Positions 31,391-43,062 of a stretch of 64,000 nt of DNA are shown one piece after another. The translations under genes were made by a program, and so were the position numbers. The notes under the pieces were generated by a model. It was not told where the DNA came from. It did not search any database and was given only the letters and a program-made list of their open reading frames with translations. This DNA comes from Emydura subglobosa (Eukaryota > Chordata > Testudines > Chelidae): the NCBI GenBank assembly GCA_007922225.1, contig ML680053.1, positions 8,168,217 through 8,232,216 of the forward strand, written 5' to 3'. Within the stretch, counting starts at the first letter, position 1. Each line of letters opens with the position of its first letter.

Positions 31391-33550
31391 TCAGTGAAAT
31401 TCACACTATGTAATCTATTCCTTTTTCTCACACAGAAGATGTGTTAGTCGATTCTTCAGGCTGAACAGCATGGGCTACTCTAAAGCCCTTAAACGTTAGC
31501 CACCAATTGTCTCTAATCCAGACCTCTACAAATGTAAATTATTAGTGAAAGTGCTCTTAATGGAGTATAACCCACCACGTGATTGGATCCCGATTTCATT
31601 TAAGTGACACTGACATTGGCCCTTGCTTAGGACTCTAATCTGCTTCCTAGCAAACTCAAGGATTTCTAGCCAATGAAAGAATGAGCCCTGGCAACTCTCA
31701 ACTTTCAAAGCTAACATTCAGTTTTAGAGGAACTGCCCCTGCTATTCAACTCACCTGGAGAAGTTTTCTGCTCCACGGTGCATTTAAAAGGCCAGCTTGT
31801 AGAAAAGGGATGGTAGCTCTCTCCACAATGGGAGAATTTTCAAGATGGAAGCAGTGGTTCTTGGATTCAGGTCTTATCAGACTGGATCCTTTTGAAGGGG
31901 AAGGAAAAAATAAAAAGAGAAGAGTGAAGTAGTGAAGTTCCACACTGATCTTTCTCTCCCCTGTCCCTCCAAACTTCAATGTTCCTGTAGCAAAAAATTG
32001 TTGTTTGCTGACGGAAAAGTAAGAAACTTCACCAGTGAAAAAGTTGGCTTTTTTATGAAATCAGCAAACAGACACAATCTGACATTGTCACTTGCCCAGA
32101 AAGGCCTTTACCCAACTATACATAAAAGATATTTTATCTCTGGATCACAGTAGGCCGGAGCAATGAAGAAAAAGCTCCCAAGGGACCTCACACCACTAAC
32201 AAATTGGCATTCGTTCATTTCCTGGATTGTATCATTCAAGGGGATTGTGATATAATGTTTGGATTACTGTTTATTCATGAACGCTGTAAGTCTTATAATA
32301 TATATTTTCTCCCTATGAATACGCCTATGCATTAATGCCACTTAATAGTTATAAAATGTCTTTTTTCCCCAAATACCGCTGTTCTACTTCATAGAAATAA
32401 ATTAATGACAAGGGTCTGGGCATAACCTCAGCATCTATATGAGATTTACATGGCGTGGTAATCAATAAATGGGGCTGATAGGCAAATTATTCATTTTAAA
32501 TGTCTGTAATGAGACCTTTGCTGAGAAAAATATATTTTATCTAACACTACTACATGAATTATTCTGAGGCATTTTTTGGTTTTAAATGACCATTTCATAA
32601 AAATGTTTTATAGAGTTGTTTTTATGCATGATGATTCCATTTTTCTTTCCCGGTTATTTTCTCTTTTATTACAAACAAAAATATGTTTGGCTAAATTGCA
32701 CATAAAATTGTTTATTGCTGCGTAAATCTCCAGAAGATTTAAAAAAAACAAACCTGCAGTAATTCTCATTCAGACTGGCCGAGGATCCCCCCACTTGTTA
32801 TATACTATGGTCTACCTCCTCCTGCAGCATGAACAATAGTGTGGCCCTAGCACTCAAGGGTGATGCACTACACCGTATGTTGTAGCTTCAGTGGGCACAG
32901 GGACCAGTTATGACACTACGTGACCTTTTGAGCTATGTTGCTTATTGTAGCACCCTGGCTAGTTTCAAGGCTTCAGAAATTTGCCTGCCTTATTCAGATG
33001 CCTAAGACATAAATAGCAGGGGAGGCTGGGTCACGAGCCTCACTGACTTGTCAGGGCAACCAATGGCAGGTCTAGGATAGCTTGTAGAATGGCTGGGTCT
33101 ACCCAGACGTCTGCACTGAGCCCAGATGGGCACAGTGTTCCTGGGGAGGAAGTCAGCTTTCAGCAGCAGGAGATGCAGCCCACTCCCCACTACACCCTGC
33201 TGCTGCCAAAGGGAAGGCGAGAAGGTGCACAGAGAACCCAGATAAGCCCACTGGTAAGGAGGATTAATTAGACCCTATCATTGCTGGGGGTGATCCAGGA
33301 GCAGCCGAAGTACTGAAACCCTTGAATGTAAGGTGGTATAGAAGTGCAAAACATTATTATTAGACCAATTGGTTTTTGTCGGTGCAGGACCTGTTTTCTG
33401 GATATCAGAGCACAGAGACACGCGAGACTTGCTTATCAGTCCCTAGAGGCATTTTTTGGAGAGGTCTAGCACCCAGAAAGAGCGCTGCTTTGGGTGGATC
33501 CTTTACTAGTCTCCCCCACACATAGCAGTTTCCACTTCATGGTTATATAA
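31391..33550. other. Long repeat-poor stretch
   Basis: No coding signature and no recognised repeat over about 2.1 kb. 32190-32760 is AT-rich but non-repetitive, with TAAT-type words. Open frames at 31681-31979 overlap on opposite strands and are not credible. Confidence 0.45.
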
Positions 33551-33554
33551 AAGG

Positions 33555-33950
33555 GCCAAGATTTTCAGGTGTGACTAGTGATGATTTTTGGATGTCTTGC
33601 CTTCTGGGTGCTCAGCTTGAGACACCTTAAAGGTATCACCACTTAGTGTCTGAAAATCAGGCCCCTGGAAGGTGCCTGAAGCCGGGCAGCCAAAATCACT
33701 TGTCATTTTTTACAATCTTAGGCATTGCATAGATGCAGAGCCAAACGTTCAGCTGGTGTAAATCCGGTGTAGTTCACTGATGCCACTTTTACACCAATGG
33801 AAGACCTGGTCCCTAAAGTGCAAATTGTTAAAAAAAGAGCTAAATAAACTGCCGTCTTTAAAGAGTTTTGCCCTTAGGGCCTGATTCTCCTCCTATTGAA
33901 GTCAATGGCAAAGCCATCATTAACTTAAATGGCACAGAATTAGGCCATTA
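33555..33950. repeat. Cluster of three fold-back repeats
   Basis: 33555-33705: GCCAAGATTTTCAGGTGTGA against TGAAAATCAGGCCCC. 33740-33815: AGCTGGTGTAAATCCGGTG against TTTTACACCAATGG. 33870-33950: GGGCCTGATTCTCC against ACAGAATTAGGCC, around TATTGAAGTCAATGGC. Each is a separate short palindrome. Confidence 0.65.
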
Positions 33951-35611
33951 GTGTCTCCTAGTCTAACTCATTTGTCCTAAGCCTCCTACAGAGACAAACT
34001 ATGTAACTGTAGAAGAGGAGACATTTGCTTTATTTTTGCTTATTGGAGGTAACAAAATCTGGCACCAAATGCATTTGTGTGTCTGCCTGTAATTATTCCC
34101 ATCTCAGAGGATTGCTGTTCCTCTCTCCCCTCAAGACCATTAAGGTGTTAAGTACAAAGATGCTGCTTGATGGAAGGAGGCTCCAGACAGTCTGAGATGT
34201 GAAAAATCAGTGTTGTGAGAGAGTTACCACATTAGGCTGTTGATTAAACATGAAGTAACTCAGTACAGCATTGCCAACAAAGAAGGGAAAATAAAGATGA
34301 TAATAATAGTGGAAATAGACAGAAAGTCCTGCCCATCTTATTTTTCAGAAAATTGGCTCCCCTTTGTTTTCTTGTCCCTTAACCTCTCTCAAGGCAGGAG
34401 TTTAATATTTCTATTGAATATAATCACAGCTTTGTTGGCGGTAACAATTTATAAGGGAAAGAGAAGCGAGACAGAAGCTAGATGTAAAGGTTTCCATATA
34501 TAACCAGCTGCACTCCGAACATGATCATGGGGTTGCAATATTACTGAGGTTTTTTTCCCCATTGTCTACAAGGACAATCATTCATCTCATCATAGAAACA
34601 CACGCACAGGAAAGATGCCTCTATCTTCACAATAAATTGACCTGGATATTAAAATGCAAATCCATCACCACAAACCTCTAGAAATTCACTTGGATAATAA
34701 CAATTGGTGTGGAGCTAGCTTAAGGCTTTGAATAATGAATATTTTTAAAAAAATAATATTGCTTTCTTTCCCCCTTGTTTACCTGCTCTTGATTTATCTT
34801 GTGAGCTTAACTCTTCTCCATATTCTCAGACAAAGTCTGCAAACTAATTTCCTGCGAGGAAGAGGAAAAAAGGTAAATAGGACCAGATCCTCAACTGGTG
34901 TAAATCAGCATGATGACAAAGTCAATACAGCCACTCTAATTTGCACCAACTAAGGACCTGGACATCAATGTTTAGCATTTTTATCATAATCTACAATGAT
35001 GTCTTACTCAACAGTGTTAAAGTGTCTCTGTTCTGTCAGTGTAGACTGCTGGACTTGTGGCATCCTAGATACATTTTACTATCACCTGGGAAAGGTATGA
35101 AGCAGCTCGTGCAGTAGGTCTGAAGAGACATGTTTAAAATACAGTGAACTGAAAGGAAACTTTTAAATTTCCCCAGGGGCTTTAACTTTAATAAGAAAAT
35201 TTTATAATTTGAGAAGACAAGCTTTTTACTGGTATACATCCATGCAGGGCTAGGATTGATATTGGTTTTGAGATCTTATTACAAGAAGAATAAAGCATTT
35301 CTCAGATCAATCACTGACCATTTGGGGCTCAGCCTTCTCTTTTTCTAGAGTTATTTGTTTAAACAATAAAGCTGTGATTTAGAAGCACATTGGAAAGGGA
35401 CATTTTGGTTTAATATGCCTGGTGGCTGAAAACGATGGGGGCAATTTGAAGCACTTGTTCTTTCTTTCTAAGGGGGAATGGATAAAAGAAGAACATTCAG
35501 AGCAGTGGAGGTCACAAGGCTATAGTAAGGCCGTGCCAGTTTTTCTATTAAAAGTTTATCACCCAGCCATAAATGTGTACTCCACAATGAGAGATCCCAA
35601 GCCAGTAGAAT
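33951..35611. other. Unassigned, with a fold-back at 34880-34960
   Basis: GACCAGATCCTCAACTGGTG and its partner at the right (GCACCAACTAAGGACCTGG) form a diverged fold-back. The rest is AT-rich unique sequence without coding evidence. Confidence 0.45.
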
Positions 35612-35735
35612 CCAAAGTTCCAATCCTGCAAATTGTCCCATGTTAGTGTCCATCTACGGCTCCATTAAATCAATAAGGCTTCACATGGGTTCAGGAGTCC
35701 ATTTACATGGAGTAGTTTGCAGGATCGGTGACTAA
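35612..35735. repeat. Fold-back repeat
   Basis: CCAATCCTGCAAATTGTCCC pairs with GTAGTTTGCAGGATCGG across TAAATCAATAAGGC. Non-coding. Confidence 0.6.
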
Positions 35736-35879
35736 TCAATTAAATCCCTTTGTTTCCCACTTCCTTACACTGGGTTCGTTACTGGCAATGATGCAATCCA
35801 ATATAGCTTCATATCAAGAGATCAATTGCTACCCTTTTTGTTTGACTTTCTTGGTAATATTAATAACCTAGCATCTAAC

Positions 35880-35980
35880 ACTATTAGTAATGCCGAGAAG
35901 CCCTAAACAGGATTGGGGCCCCACTGTGCGAGGTGCCATACACACGCACCTGAAAAGCTTGCCATCTAAGAATTCTAGTG
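35880..35980 (-). mobile_element. LINE/SINE 3' tail fragment, antisense
   Basis: GGGGCCCCACTGTGCGAGGT followed by GCCATACACACGCACC is the antisense of the LINE/SINE tail seen at 8935. Short fragment. Confidence 0.65.
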
Positions 35981-37055
35981 AACTACCGTTTACCACAGAA
36001 ATGCCTACCTTCACCCCACACCTCCCGATTGAACTCACACACAGTCAATCTCAATGCTTCCCTTTCACCTCACTGAGATAACCAGCAACTTATGAGAAGT
36101 GCCTGTTAGCAGTCGGTTATCACGTACTATGATCGCTAGACCAGAAGTCCCGCTTGGCATTTAGTTGTCAGACATTAGGAGGTAGATAGACTAGTTTCCA
36201 TTCTGGTGGGCCTCGTGAAAGGAAAGTGGGATTTTCTTGCATTGGGAGAAAGCTGAGGGTTAACCCAGGTACTCACATTTTGGTATGCAAATATGGCATG
36301 GGCCTCCCCTGTAATTGGCAATAATAATTATAATCTGTCATTTTTAATCAGGAATTTTTCCTGAACTTGCATAGAAGGCTTGGAGTGAGAAACAAAGTGA
36401 CTGAGGTTTCACTCACCAAATGAGTTTATTCTCCTTCAATTCAGTGGAGAAAGCAACCACCTAAACTGTTTGCATGGTTTCCCAGATGAAAATAAAAGTC
36501 TCTCTGTTTAGACTTTTCATCAGGTAGAAGTCATCTTGACTCCCTCGCATGCCACACGATTAAATCATCACCACATCATTGCAAGGATAATGTGATGTGT
36601 TGAAATGAGAGAATGCAGATTCAGCTCCCAGAAACAAGAGGCATACACTCATTTTCTGTGGGGGGAACAATGAAGCAAAGGCAGTGTACCAAGGCTGCTG
36701 CAAGATGATTGATAACTGGGGCAGATTATTTATAGTGAGCTTATGATGTGACTTTTTGTAGAGCTCCGTCCGTGAGAGATCAAACTCGACTCATGATTTT
36801 ATCTCTGCTAGAACCAATGAGCCACATCTAAAATAGTATTGTTAGTTCAAATAAAGGCTCTGTTCTGAAGGAAAAGTAACATCTTGTGCCGGTCTGTTTC
36901 TTTTTTTGCAGGTAGGATCTTGTTTCATTTGAAATATGACAAACCAGTACTGTGCAACCTCCATTTCTTTGTCTGCAAAGGGGCACTCAGCTCTGTCTGT
37001 ACAGCAGGTGCACATGGCTTCATAATGTGTAAATAGGGTCACCACCATTGTGACT
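35981..37055. other. No recognisable gene or repeat
   Basis: Unassigned unique sequence; no coding evidence. Confidence 0.5.
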
Positions 37056-37328
37056 GATGCCTTAAACCCACTTGGCGTTCCCCAGGTTCCGACCTCAGTC
37101 GGGCAGCTCTCCTAGCTGCAGGACTTTCTCAGTCCTCGAGGGTAAAGAAGGTAGTGTCCCCACCATCTGACAACACCTCTAGTTGTCACAGGAACTACTT
37201 CCTGGTTGTGATTACACAGCTGGCCATCTCTGAGGTCAATAGACCTCCTTGATCCTGTTGCAAAATTAAAAGAAATCCAGGAAAACCTACCAATCCCACA
37301 CAGGGGTCCCACCAGAGTCACCAAATCT
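37056..37328 (-). mobile_element. Retroviral-type leader with candidate primer-binding site
   Basis: This lies just 3' of the LTR on the minus strand. TGGTGACTCTGGTGGGACC (plus 37305-37323) begins with TGG, as a tRNA primer-binding site does, six bases after the LTR's terminal CA. The sequence then runs about 250 bp and ends abruptly near 37056, before any recognisable gag. The element is therefore truncated. I cannot assign the tRNA. Confidence 0.55.
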
Positions 37329-37459
37329 GTTAGACCAAGAAGGGGGAATTTTACTTTGGCTCTGAAAACACCTTCTCTAGTGGTGTGAGTTTGGAACCCC
37401 ACCCGTTTCTGTCACTGGGGTGGAGTGAGGGGTTGATCCCAAATGATTTAACAAAGAGA

Positions 37460-37465
37460 TTTATT
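37460..37465 (-). terminator. LTR polyadenylation signal AATAAA
   Basis: AATAAA on the minus strand, about 300 bases downstream of the TATA box and within the LTR. Confidence 0.65.
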
Positions 37466-37770
37466 GAAAATCCTCTAAGGTCAAACAAAAATTAATATGC
37501 AACAGGATCCTCAAGGGACATAAACCCAAATTAACTAAGAGTAATGTTACAATTTATCTTCATCCTCCAAGACGCTGAACCCCGTCAGGAATGAAGGCAC
37601 CCCAGACGCGTTGTCCTCCACAAGTTCAGTGATCTTGGCCTCTCAGGAACACTAGACAGCTTTCCCTTCCTCTTCTTAGGTCTCTCGTTGTCTCTGGAAC
37701 AATAAACTTAACGTGCACGCATACAACTGTCACTCAGATGGACAGCAACAGCCCTTGGGGTTGCTTTTCC

Positions 37771-37804
37771 TTATATACTCTCTTTCCAGTTAGATCCAAC
37801 CAAT
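37771..37804 (-). promoter_or_regulatory. LTR core promoter: inverted CCAAT and TATATAA
   Basis: Minus strand: GATTGGTTGG (inverted CCAAT, plus 37800-37804), followed about 20 bases later by TATATAA (plus 37771-37777). Typical of a retroviral U3. Confidence 0.65.
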
Positions 37805-38044
37805 CAGCTAACAGGGATTTTCCCACTCTAGATGCCTTTGCACATGACCCCAAGCTGTGCAATTGTCACTACCTCTGCAGGTGTCCCGCCTTTCTAGCTG
37901 TTACTAGGCAGAATATAGCTCTTCGCATCCTGCCAGGCATCCTGAGATGTCCGCCCTGGGCATCAACACATTAGTCCATACAGCTTTTAAAATGCAATAA
38001 GTAATTAACCCAAACATTCAATTTTTTAAAACTTTTAACCTACA

Positions 38045-38107
38045 GGGGATTGAACTAGGGACTTCGGGAGAAGAAATTTGAGTTGCCACAACTTGAGCTA
38101 AAGAGCC
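38045..38107 (-). mobile_element. tRNA-like SINE head, antisense
   Basis: Minus strand reads GGCTCTTTAGCTCAAGTTGT, then after an anticodon-like region CCCTAGTTCAATCCC. TAGCTCAAGTTG is a near-canonical A box and GTTCAATCC a B box, spaced as in a tRNA. Arms are too decayed for a functional tRNA. It abuts the LTR end exactly. Confidence 0.55.
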
Positions 38108-38145
38108 AGATTTTCTAGGGAAAGGAGTGTCAGAGCCCTTTCAGG

Positions 38146-38400
38146 AAGAATAGTCCATTAGTTAGGGGCACAAATCTATTACTCAGGAGACCTGGATTTA
38201 ATTCCCTGCTCTCCTACTGACTCTCTGTGTGGTCTTGCTCAAGTCATTTAGTCTCTCTGTGCCTCTGCTCCCCATCTGTAAAGGGGACTAATAGCATTTC
38301 TTTACCTCTCAAGGGTGTTGTGAGGATTAGCAAGATTGTGAGAGGCTCAGATACTGATGTAATGGCCGTTGAAGCACCAAAAGATACTGTACATTTGTGG
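38146..38400 (+). mobile_element. tRNA-derived SINE with MIR-like core
   Basis: The head TAGTCCATTAGTTAGGGGCA (A box) is followed by GACCTGGATTTAATTCCC (B box at 38194-38205). The core TGGTCTTGCTCAAGTCATTT, CCCCATCTGTAAAGGGG and GGTGTTGTGAGGATTAG follows, then AGGCTCAGATACTGATG. Nearly full-length. The open frame at 38227-38490 merely crosses it. Confidence 0.85.
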
Positions 38401-39490
38401 ATCAGACACAGGGAGAGACACATAATGTGCACACTGAACTGTGGGTTACACACTTCCTCTGGACAAAGGAAGCTAGTCCCACGTTTCTGAGATTCACAGC
38501 TGTTTGAATCATAGACAAGCTCCCACTTTTGCAAGGGCTAATACCTGATTTTGAGTTAAAAACCTTCAGATCTAAACATAAGTCTCTGCAGCTTGGGTTG
38601 CAGATAAGAAATCAATAGCCTATAGAAAAAATCCAGGTGTTGAATCCCACACTGACAGCAGACACATCTCCTGGTCTTGCGCAAGTCAACTGAAGCCATA
38701 GACCTCTCAATAATTCATGCATTTATTAACGTTGCTGTTGTTGGGCAGTAACTGGGGACTCAGCTCCCAGACTCTATATGTAAGCCATGCAAAACTGCTT
38801 TCCCATAAAAGTGGCTTTCACTACAGTTTCAAGAAAAGCTATCGAGCATGTCAAAACTGCTACACCCTTTTTCTCGGCACTTTTAGCTAAATTACCCTTC
38901 CCTGTTGCTCTCTACATTTCTGCAGAAACACAGATGATTTAAACAAATCCATTCTTCCTCCTCACTATTTCTTTCCATTTCTGTGGGAAAAAAGTAAAGT
39001 GCTAGCATATAAAGCATATGTGCTACATAAAAATGACCAGAGAGGGAGGTAAAAGAGGGAAGAATCTGAAATTCAATTCACATTTTATATTTGCTTATAA
39101 CCAATTAGAGCTATCCAAACTTTGCAATATATGGCCTATAATGATATGTTTACTTACGGTACATTTTTCAGCCAATAGACGTTTCTGAGTGCTGTAAAGA
39201 GTTGCAGACAGGATGAAGTTCCTGGTAAACAACCCACACAAAGCTTGAACTTGAGCTGTGTAGAAGCCTATTTGTTTGCCTCAGTAGTCATAGCTCTTTT
39301 GTTTAAAATCCTCTGTTTAAAACAGTGTCATTCTATATATCATGACAGAGACAAAATCTTTTTAGTGCACTTAGCCACCATGGCTGACACTCTTCTCCCT
39401 TTAATGTTCATGTCTAGAAGGCATATAGAATTTACACAAAATAACAGTGTAATTCTGTAATATTAATTTATTAATTATTATCATTATTAT
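38401..39490. other. No recognisable gene or repeat
   Basis: Unique AT-rich sequence; no coding evidence. Confidence 0.5.
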
Positions 39491-39494
39491 TTGA

Positions 39495-39790
39495 ATTACA
39501 GTGGTGCCCACAAGGCCCAGATTGCTTATGCTAGGTGTTGTATAACAAAAACATGGCTAAAGGCACTCCCTGTTTGAAGATCTCACAATCTAAATAGACA
39601 AGACAGACAAAGGGTGAAAGAAAAGAAGAATTATTATCCTTTTTTTTTTTTTCGGATGGGGAACAGAAGTATAGGGAAATGAAGTGTTTTGTTGAAGCTC
39701 ACATAGGAAGTCTATCATGATCTGGGAATTTAATTCAGATGTCCTGAGTTCCAGCCCGTGCTTTAACTCCAAGCCCATCCTTTCATCCTG
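39495..39790 (-). mobile_element. tRNA-derived SINE, antisense, near full length
   Basis: Order in antisense: LINE-like tail (GTGGTGCCCACAAGGCCCAG, GATCTCACAATCTAAATAGA), core (GGAAATGAAGTGTTTTGTTG), then tRNA head (GTCCTGAGTTCCAGCCCGTG). A T-run at 39641-39653 lies inside. Confidence 0.75.
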
Positions 39791-40205
39791 TAATTCTGCA
39801 TGGCTAAACCTCAGAGCTGTGTGTTAGGCTATGTGTAAATGGCTAATTAATTTTTGAAAGGGTGTAATCAAAATTGTAGTTGGCCTACTCACCATTCTTC
39901 ATCAAGATATACACAAATAATTAAATATTAGAATGAAATTAATTAATTAGACCATATCCATCTGAGAAAAAAATCATCAGTCATGAAGGGGAATTTTTGT
40001 ACTGAAATAACATTAGATTTAATTACTTAAAAACACAAGAATGGAAAAAAATATTTTGGAAGAGAGAAATGTTGTCCCAGTAAACCTAAGTACATTAATA
40101 CCCCATAATCAACTGAGATAAAAACACTTGGTTTGTGCCCTCTGTCAGGTGATTGTGATTACATACATTTTTGCTTTAACTAGCATCATCACAATTAGCA
40201 TCTTT
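39791..40205. other. No recognisable gene or repeat
   Basis: AT-rich unique sequence. Confidence 0.5.
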
Positions 40206-40207
40206 TT

Positions 40208-43062
40208 CATAGACTCATAGAATGTTAGAGTTGGAAGGGACCTCAGGAGGTCATCTAGTCCAACCCCCTGCTCAAAGTAGGACTAACCTCAGCTAAATCA
40301 TCCCAGTCAGGGCTTTGTCAAGCCACATCTTAAAAATCTCTAAAGATGGAGATTCCACCACCTCCCTAGGTAACCCATTCCAGTGCTTCACCACCCTAAG
40401 TGAAAAACCTTTTCCTAATATCCAAACTAGACCTCCCTCACTGCAATTTGAGACCATTGCTCCTTGTTCTGTCATCTACTACCATTGAGAAGAGCCTAGC
40501 TCCATCCTCCCTGGAACCCCTTTCAGGTAGTTAAAGGCTGCTATCAAATTCCCCCTCATTCGTCTCTTTTGCAGACTAAACAAGCCTAATTCCCTCAGCC
40601 TCTTCTCAAAAGTCATGTGCTCCAACTCCCTAATCATTTTCGTTGCTTTCTGCTGGACTCTCTCCAATTTGTCCACACTCTTCCAGTAGTGGGGGGGGGC
40701 CCAAAACTGGACACAGTATTCCAGATGTGGCCTCACCAGTGCCGAATAGAGGGGAATAAGCACTTCTCTTGATCTGCTGCCAATGTTCCTATTAATGCAG
40801 CCCAATATGCCATTAGCCTTCTTGGCAATAAGGGCACACTGTTGACCCAGGTCCAGCTTCTTGTCCACTATAACTCCTAGGTCATTTTCTGCAGAACTGC
40901 TGCATAGCCAGTCGGTCCCCAGTCTGTAGCTGTGAATGGGATTCTTTTGTCCTAAGTTCAGGACTCTGAACTTGTCCTTGTTGAACCTCATCAGACTTCT
41001 TTTGGTCCAATCCTCCAATTTGTCTAGGTCACTCTATATCCTATCCCTATTCTCTAGAATATCTACCACTCCCCCCACCTTAGTGTCATCTGCAAACTTG
41101 CTGAGGGTGCAATCATCCAGATTATTAATGAAGATGCTGAACAAAACCGGCTCCAGGACCACCCTGAAGCACTCCGCTTGTGACCGGCTGCCAGCTAGAC
41201 ATCGAGCCATTGATCACTACCCATTGAGCCCGGTGATCTAGCCAGCTCTCTATCCATTTTATAGTCCATTCATCCAACTCATACTTCTTTAACTTGCTGA
41301 TAAGAATACTGTGAGAGACTGTATCAAAAGCTTTGCTACAGTTAAGGTATATAACGTCCTCTGCTTTTCCCACTTCCATACAGCCAGTCACCTCTTCATA
41401 GAAGGCAATCAGGTTGGTCAGGCATGACTTGCCCTTGGTGAATCCATGTTGACTATTCCCGATCACCTTCCTCTCTTCCAAGTGCCTTAAAATGGATTTC
41501 TTGAGGACCTGCTCCATGATTTTTCCAGGGATTGAGGTGAAGCTGACCGGTCTGTAGTTCCCTGGATCCTCTTTCTCCCTTTCTTGAAGATGGGCACTAT
41601 ATTTGTCCTTTTCCAATCATCAGGGACCTCCGAGCTTTCAAAGATAATAGCCAATGGCTCTGAAATTACATCAGCCAACTCCCTCAGCACCCTTGGATGC
41701 ACTGCATCTGGCCCCATGGACTTGTGTATGTCCAGCCTTTCTAAATAGTCCTGAACCTGTTCCTTCAGTACTGAGGGATGTTCACCTCCTCCCCATTCTG
41801 TGCCGCCCAGTGCAGTAGTCTGGGAGCTGACCTTGTCTGTGAAGACAGAGGCAAAAAAGGCATTTAGTACCTTAGCTTTCTCCACATCCTCTGTCACTAG
41901 GTTGCCTCCCCCATTCTGTAAGAGGCCCACACTTTCCCTAATCTTCTTGTTGGTAACATACCTGTAGAAACTTTCTTGTTCCCCTTCACGTTGCTTGCTA
42001 GCTGCAACTTCAATTGTGCTTTGGCCTTCCTGAATTCATTCCTGCATTCCTGAGCAGTATTTTTATAATCCTCCCTAGTCATCTGACCAAGCTTCCACTT
42101 CTTGTAAGCTTTTTTTGTGTTTAAGCTCACCAAAGACTTCTTTGTTAAGCCAAGCTGGGTGCCTACCATATTTGCTATTCTTTCTGCACATTGGGAGGGT
42201 TTTGTTCCTGTGCCCTCAATAAGGTTTCTTTAAAATATAGCCAGCTCTTTTGGGTTCCTTTCCCCCTCACATCAGCCTCCCAGGGGATCCTGCCCATCAG
42301 CTCCCTAAGGGAGTCAGTTTGCTTTTCTAAAGTCCATGGTCCGTATCCTGCTGTTCTCCTTTCTTCCTTTTGTCAGGATCCTGAACTCTACCATCCAATG
42401 GTCACTGCTGCCTAGGTTGCCACCCACTTCTACTTCCCCTACCAAATCTTCCCTGTGTGTGAGCAGCAGGTCAAGAGGAGCACGGCCCCTAGTTAGTTGC
42501 TCCAGCACTTGCACCAGGAAGTTGTCCACAACACTCTCCAAAAATGTCCTGAATTGTCTGTGCTCTCCTGTATTGCTCTTCCAGCAGATGTCAGGGTGAT
42601 TGAAGTCCCCCATGAGAATCAGGTCCTGTGAACTGGAAACTTTTCCTAGTTGACTGAAGAAAGCCTCATCTACCTCGTCCTCCTGGGCTGGTGGTCTATA
42701 ACAGAAACCCACCATGACATCACCCTTATTGTTCTTGCTTCTAAGCTTAAACCAGAGACTCTCACCTGGCTTATCTCCAGTTTCATAAAATGGAGCACAG
42801 AGCAATCAAATTGGTCTCTTACATACAGTGTAGCTCCTCCACTCTTTCATCCCTGCCTGTCCTTCCTGAACAGGTTATACCCATCCATGACAGTGGTCCA
42901 GTCATGTGAGTTACCCCACCAAGTCTTGGTTATACCAATCATATCATAGTTTATTGACTGTGCCATGACATCCAATTCCTCCTGCTTGTTTCCCAGGCTT
43001 CTTGCATTTGTGTATAGGCACTTGAGATAACTGGCCGACTGCCCTACTTTCTCAGTGCAATT
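40208..43062 (-). mobile_element. CR1 LINE, longest copy, antisense, 5'-truncated
   Basis: ORF2 (endonuclease plus reverse transcriptase) read from right to left on the minus strand. Endonuclease: KCLYTNARSLGNKQEELD (frame 43104-42847), LILMGDFNHPDICW and LGSSDHW (42805-42314). Linker: 42169-41897. RT: SMGPDAVHPRVL and WKRTNIVPIFKKG (41930-41487), then NSQHGFTKGKSCLTNL and YLNCSKAFDTVSH (41616-41125). The catalytic Asp expected in the latter motif is Asn. FADDTK lies at plus 41079-41096 and [15 protein letters not shown] at 41018-40479. The C-terminus [11 protein letters not shown] is at 40475-40293. Frameshifts separate the segments and a TAG follows FADDTK, so it is dead but young. The 3' end at 40208 shows the ATAGACTCATAGAATG repeat. 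Confidence 0.96.

Larger units (their letters stand above)
37329..38044 (-). mobile_element. Endogenous-retrovirus-type LTR, antisense
   Basis: About 716 bp with TGT...ACA termini: minus strand begins TGTAGGTTAAAAG and ends TTGGTCTAACA. On the minus strand the order is CCAAT-type GATTGGTTGG (near 37795-37804), TATATAA (plus 37771-37777), a long R region, AATAAA (plus 37460-37465), and U5. This is a complete U3-R-U5 order. No gag, pol or env is present in the window and no second LTR was found, so this is a defective remnant. Confidence 0.75.

Noticed and set aside
37112..37402. 96-codon frame spanning the LTR/leader boundary as a possible gag start
   Set aside because: It begins within U5 and crosses the primer-binding site, which a real gag would not.
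38045..38107. Functional tRNA gene on the minus strand
   Set aside because: A and B boxes are visible but the acceptor and anticodon stems do not pair well, and it matches a SINE head; no terminator T-run follows properly.
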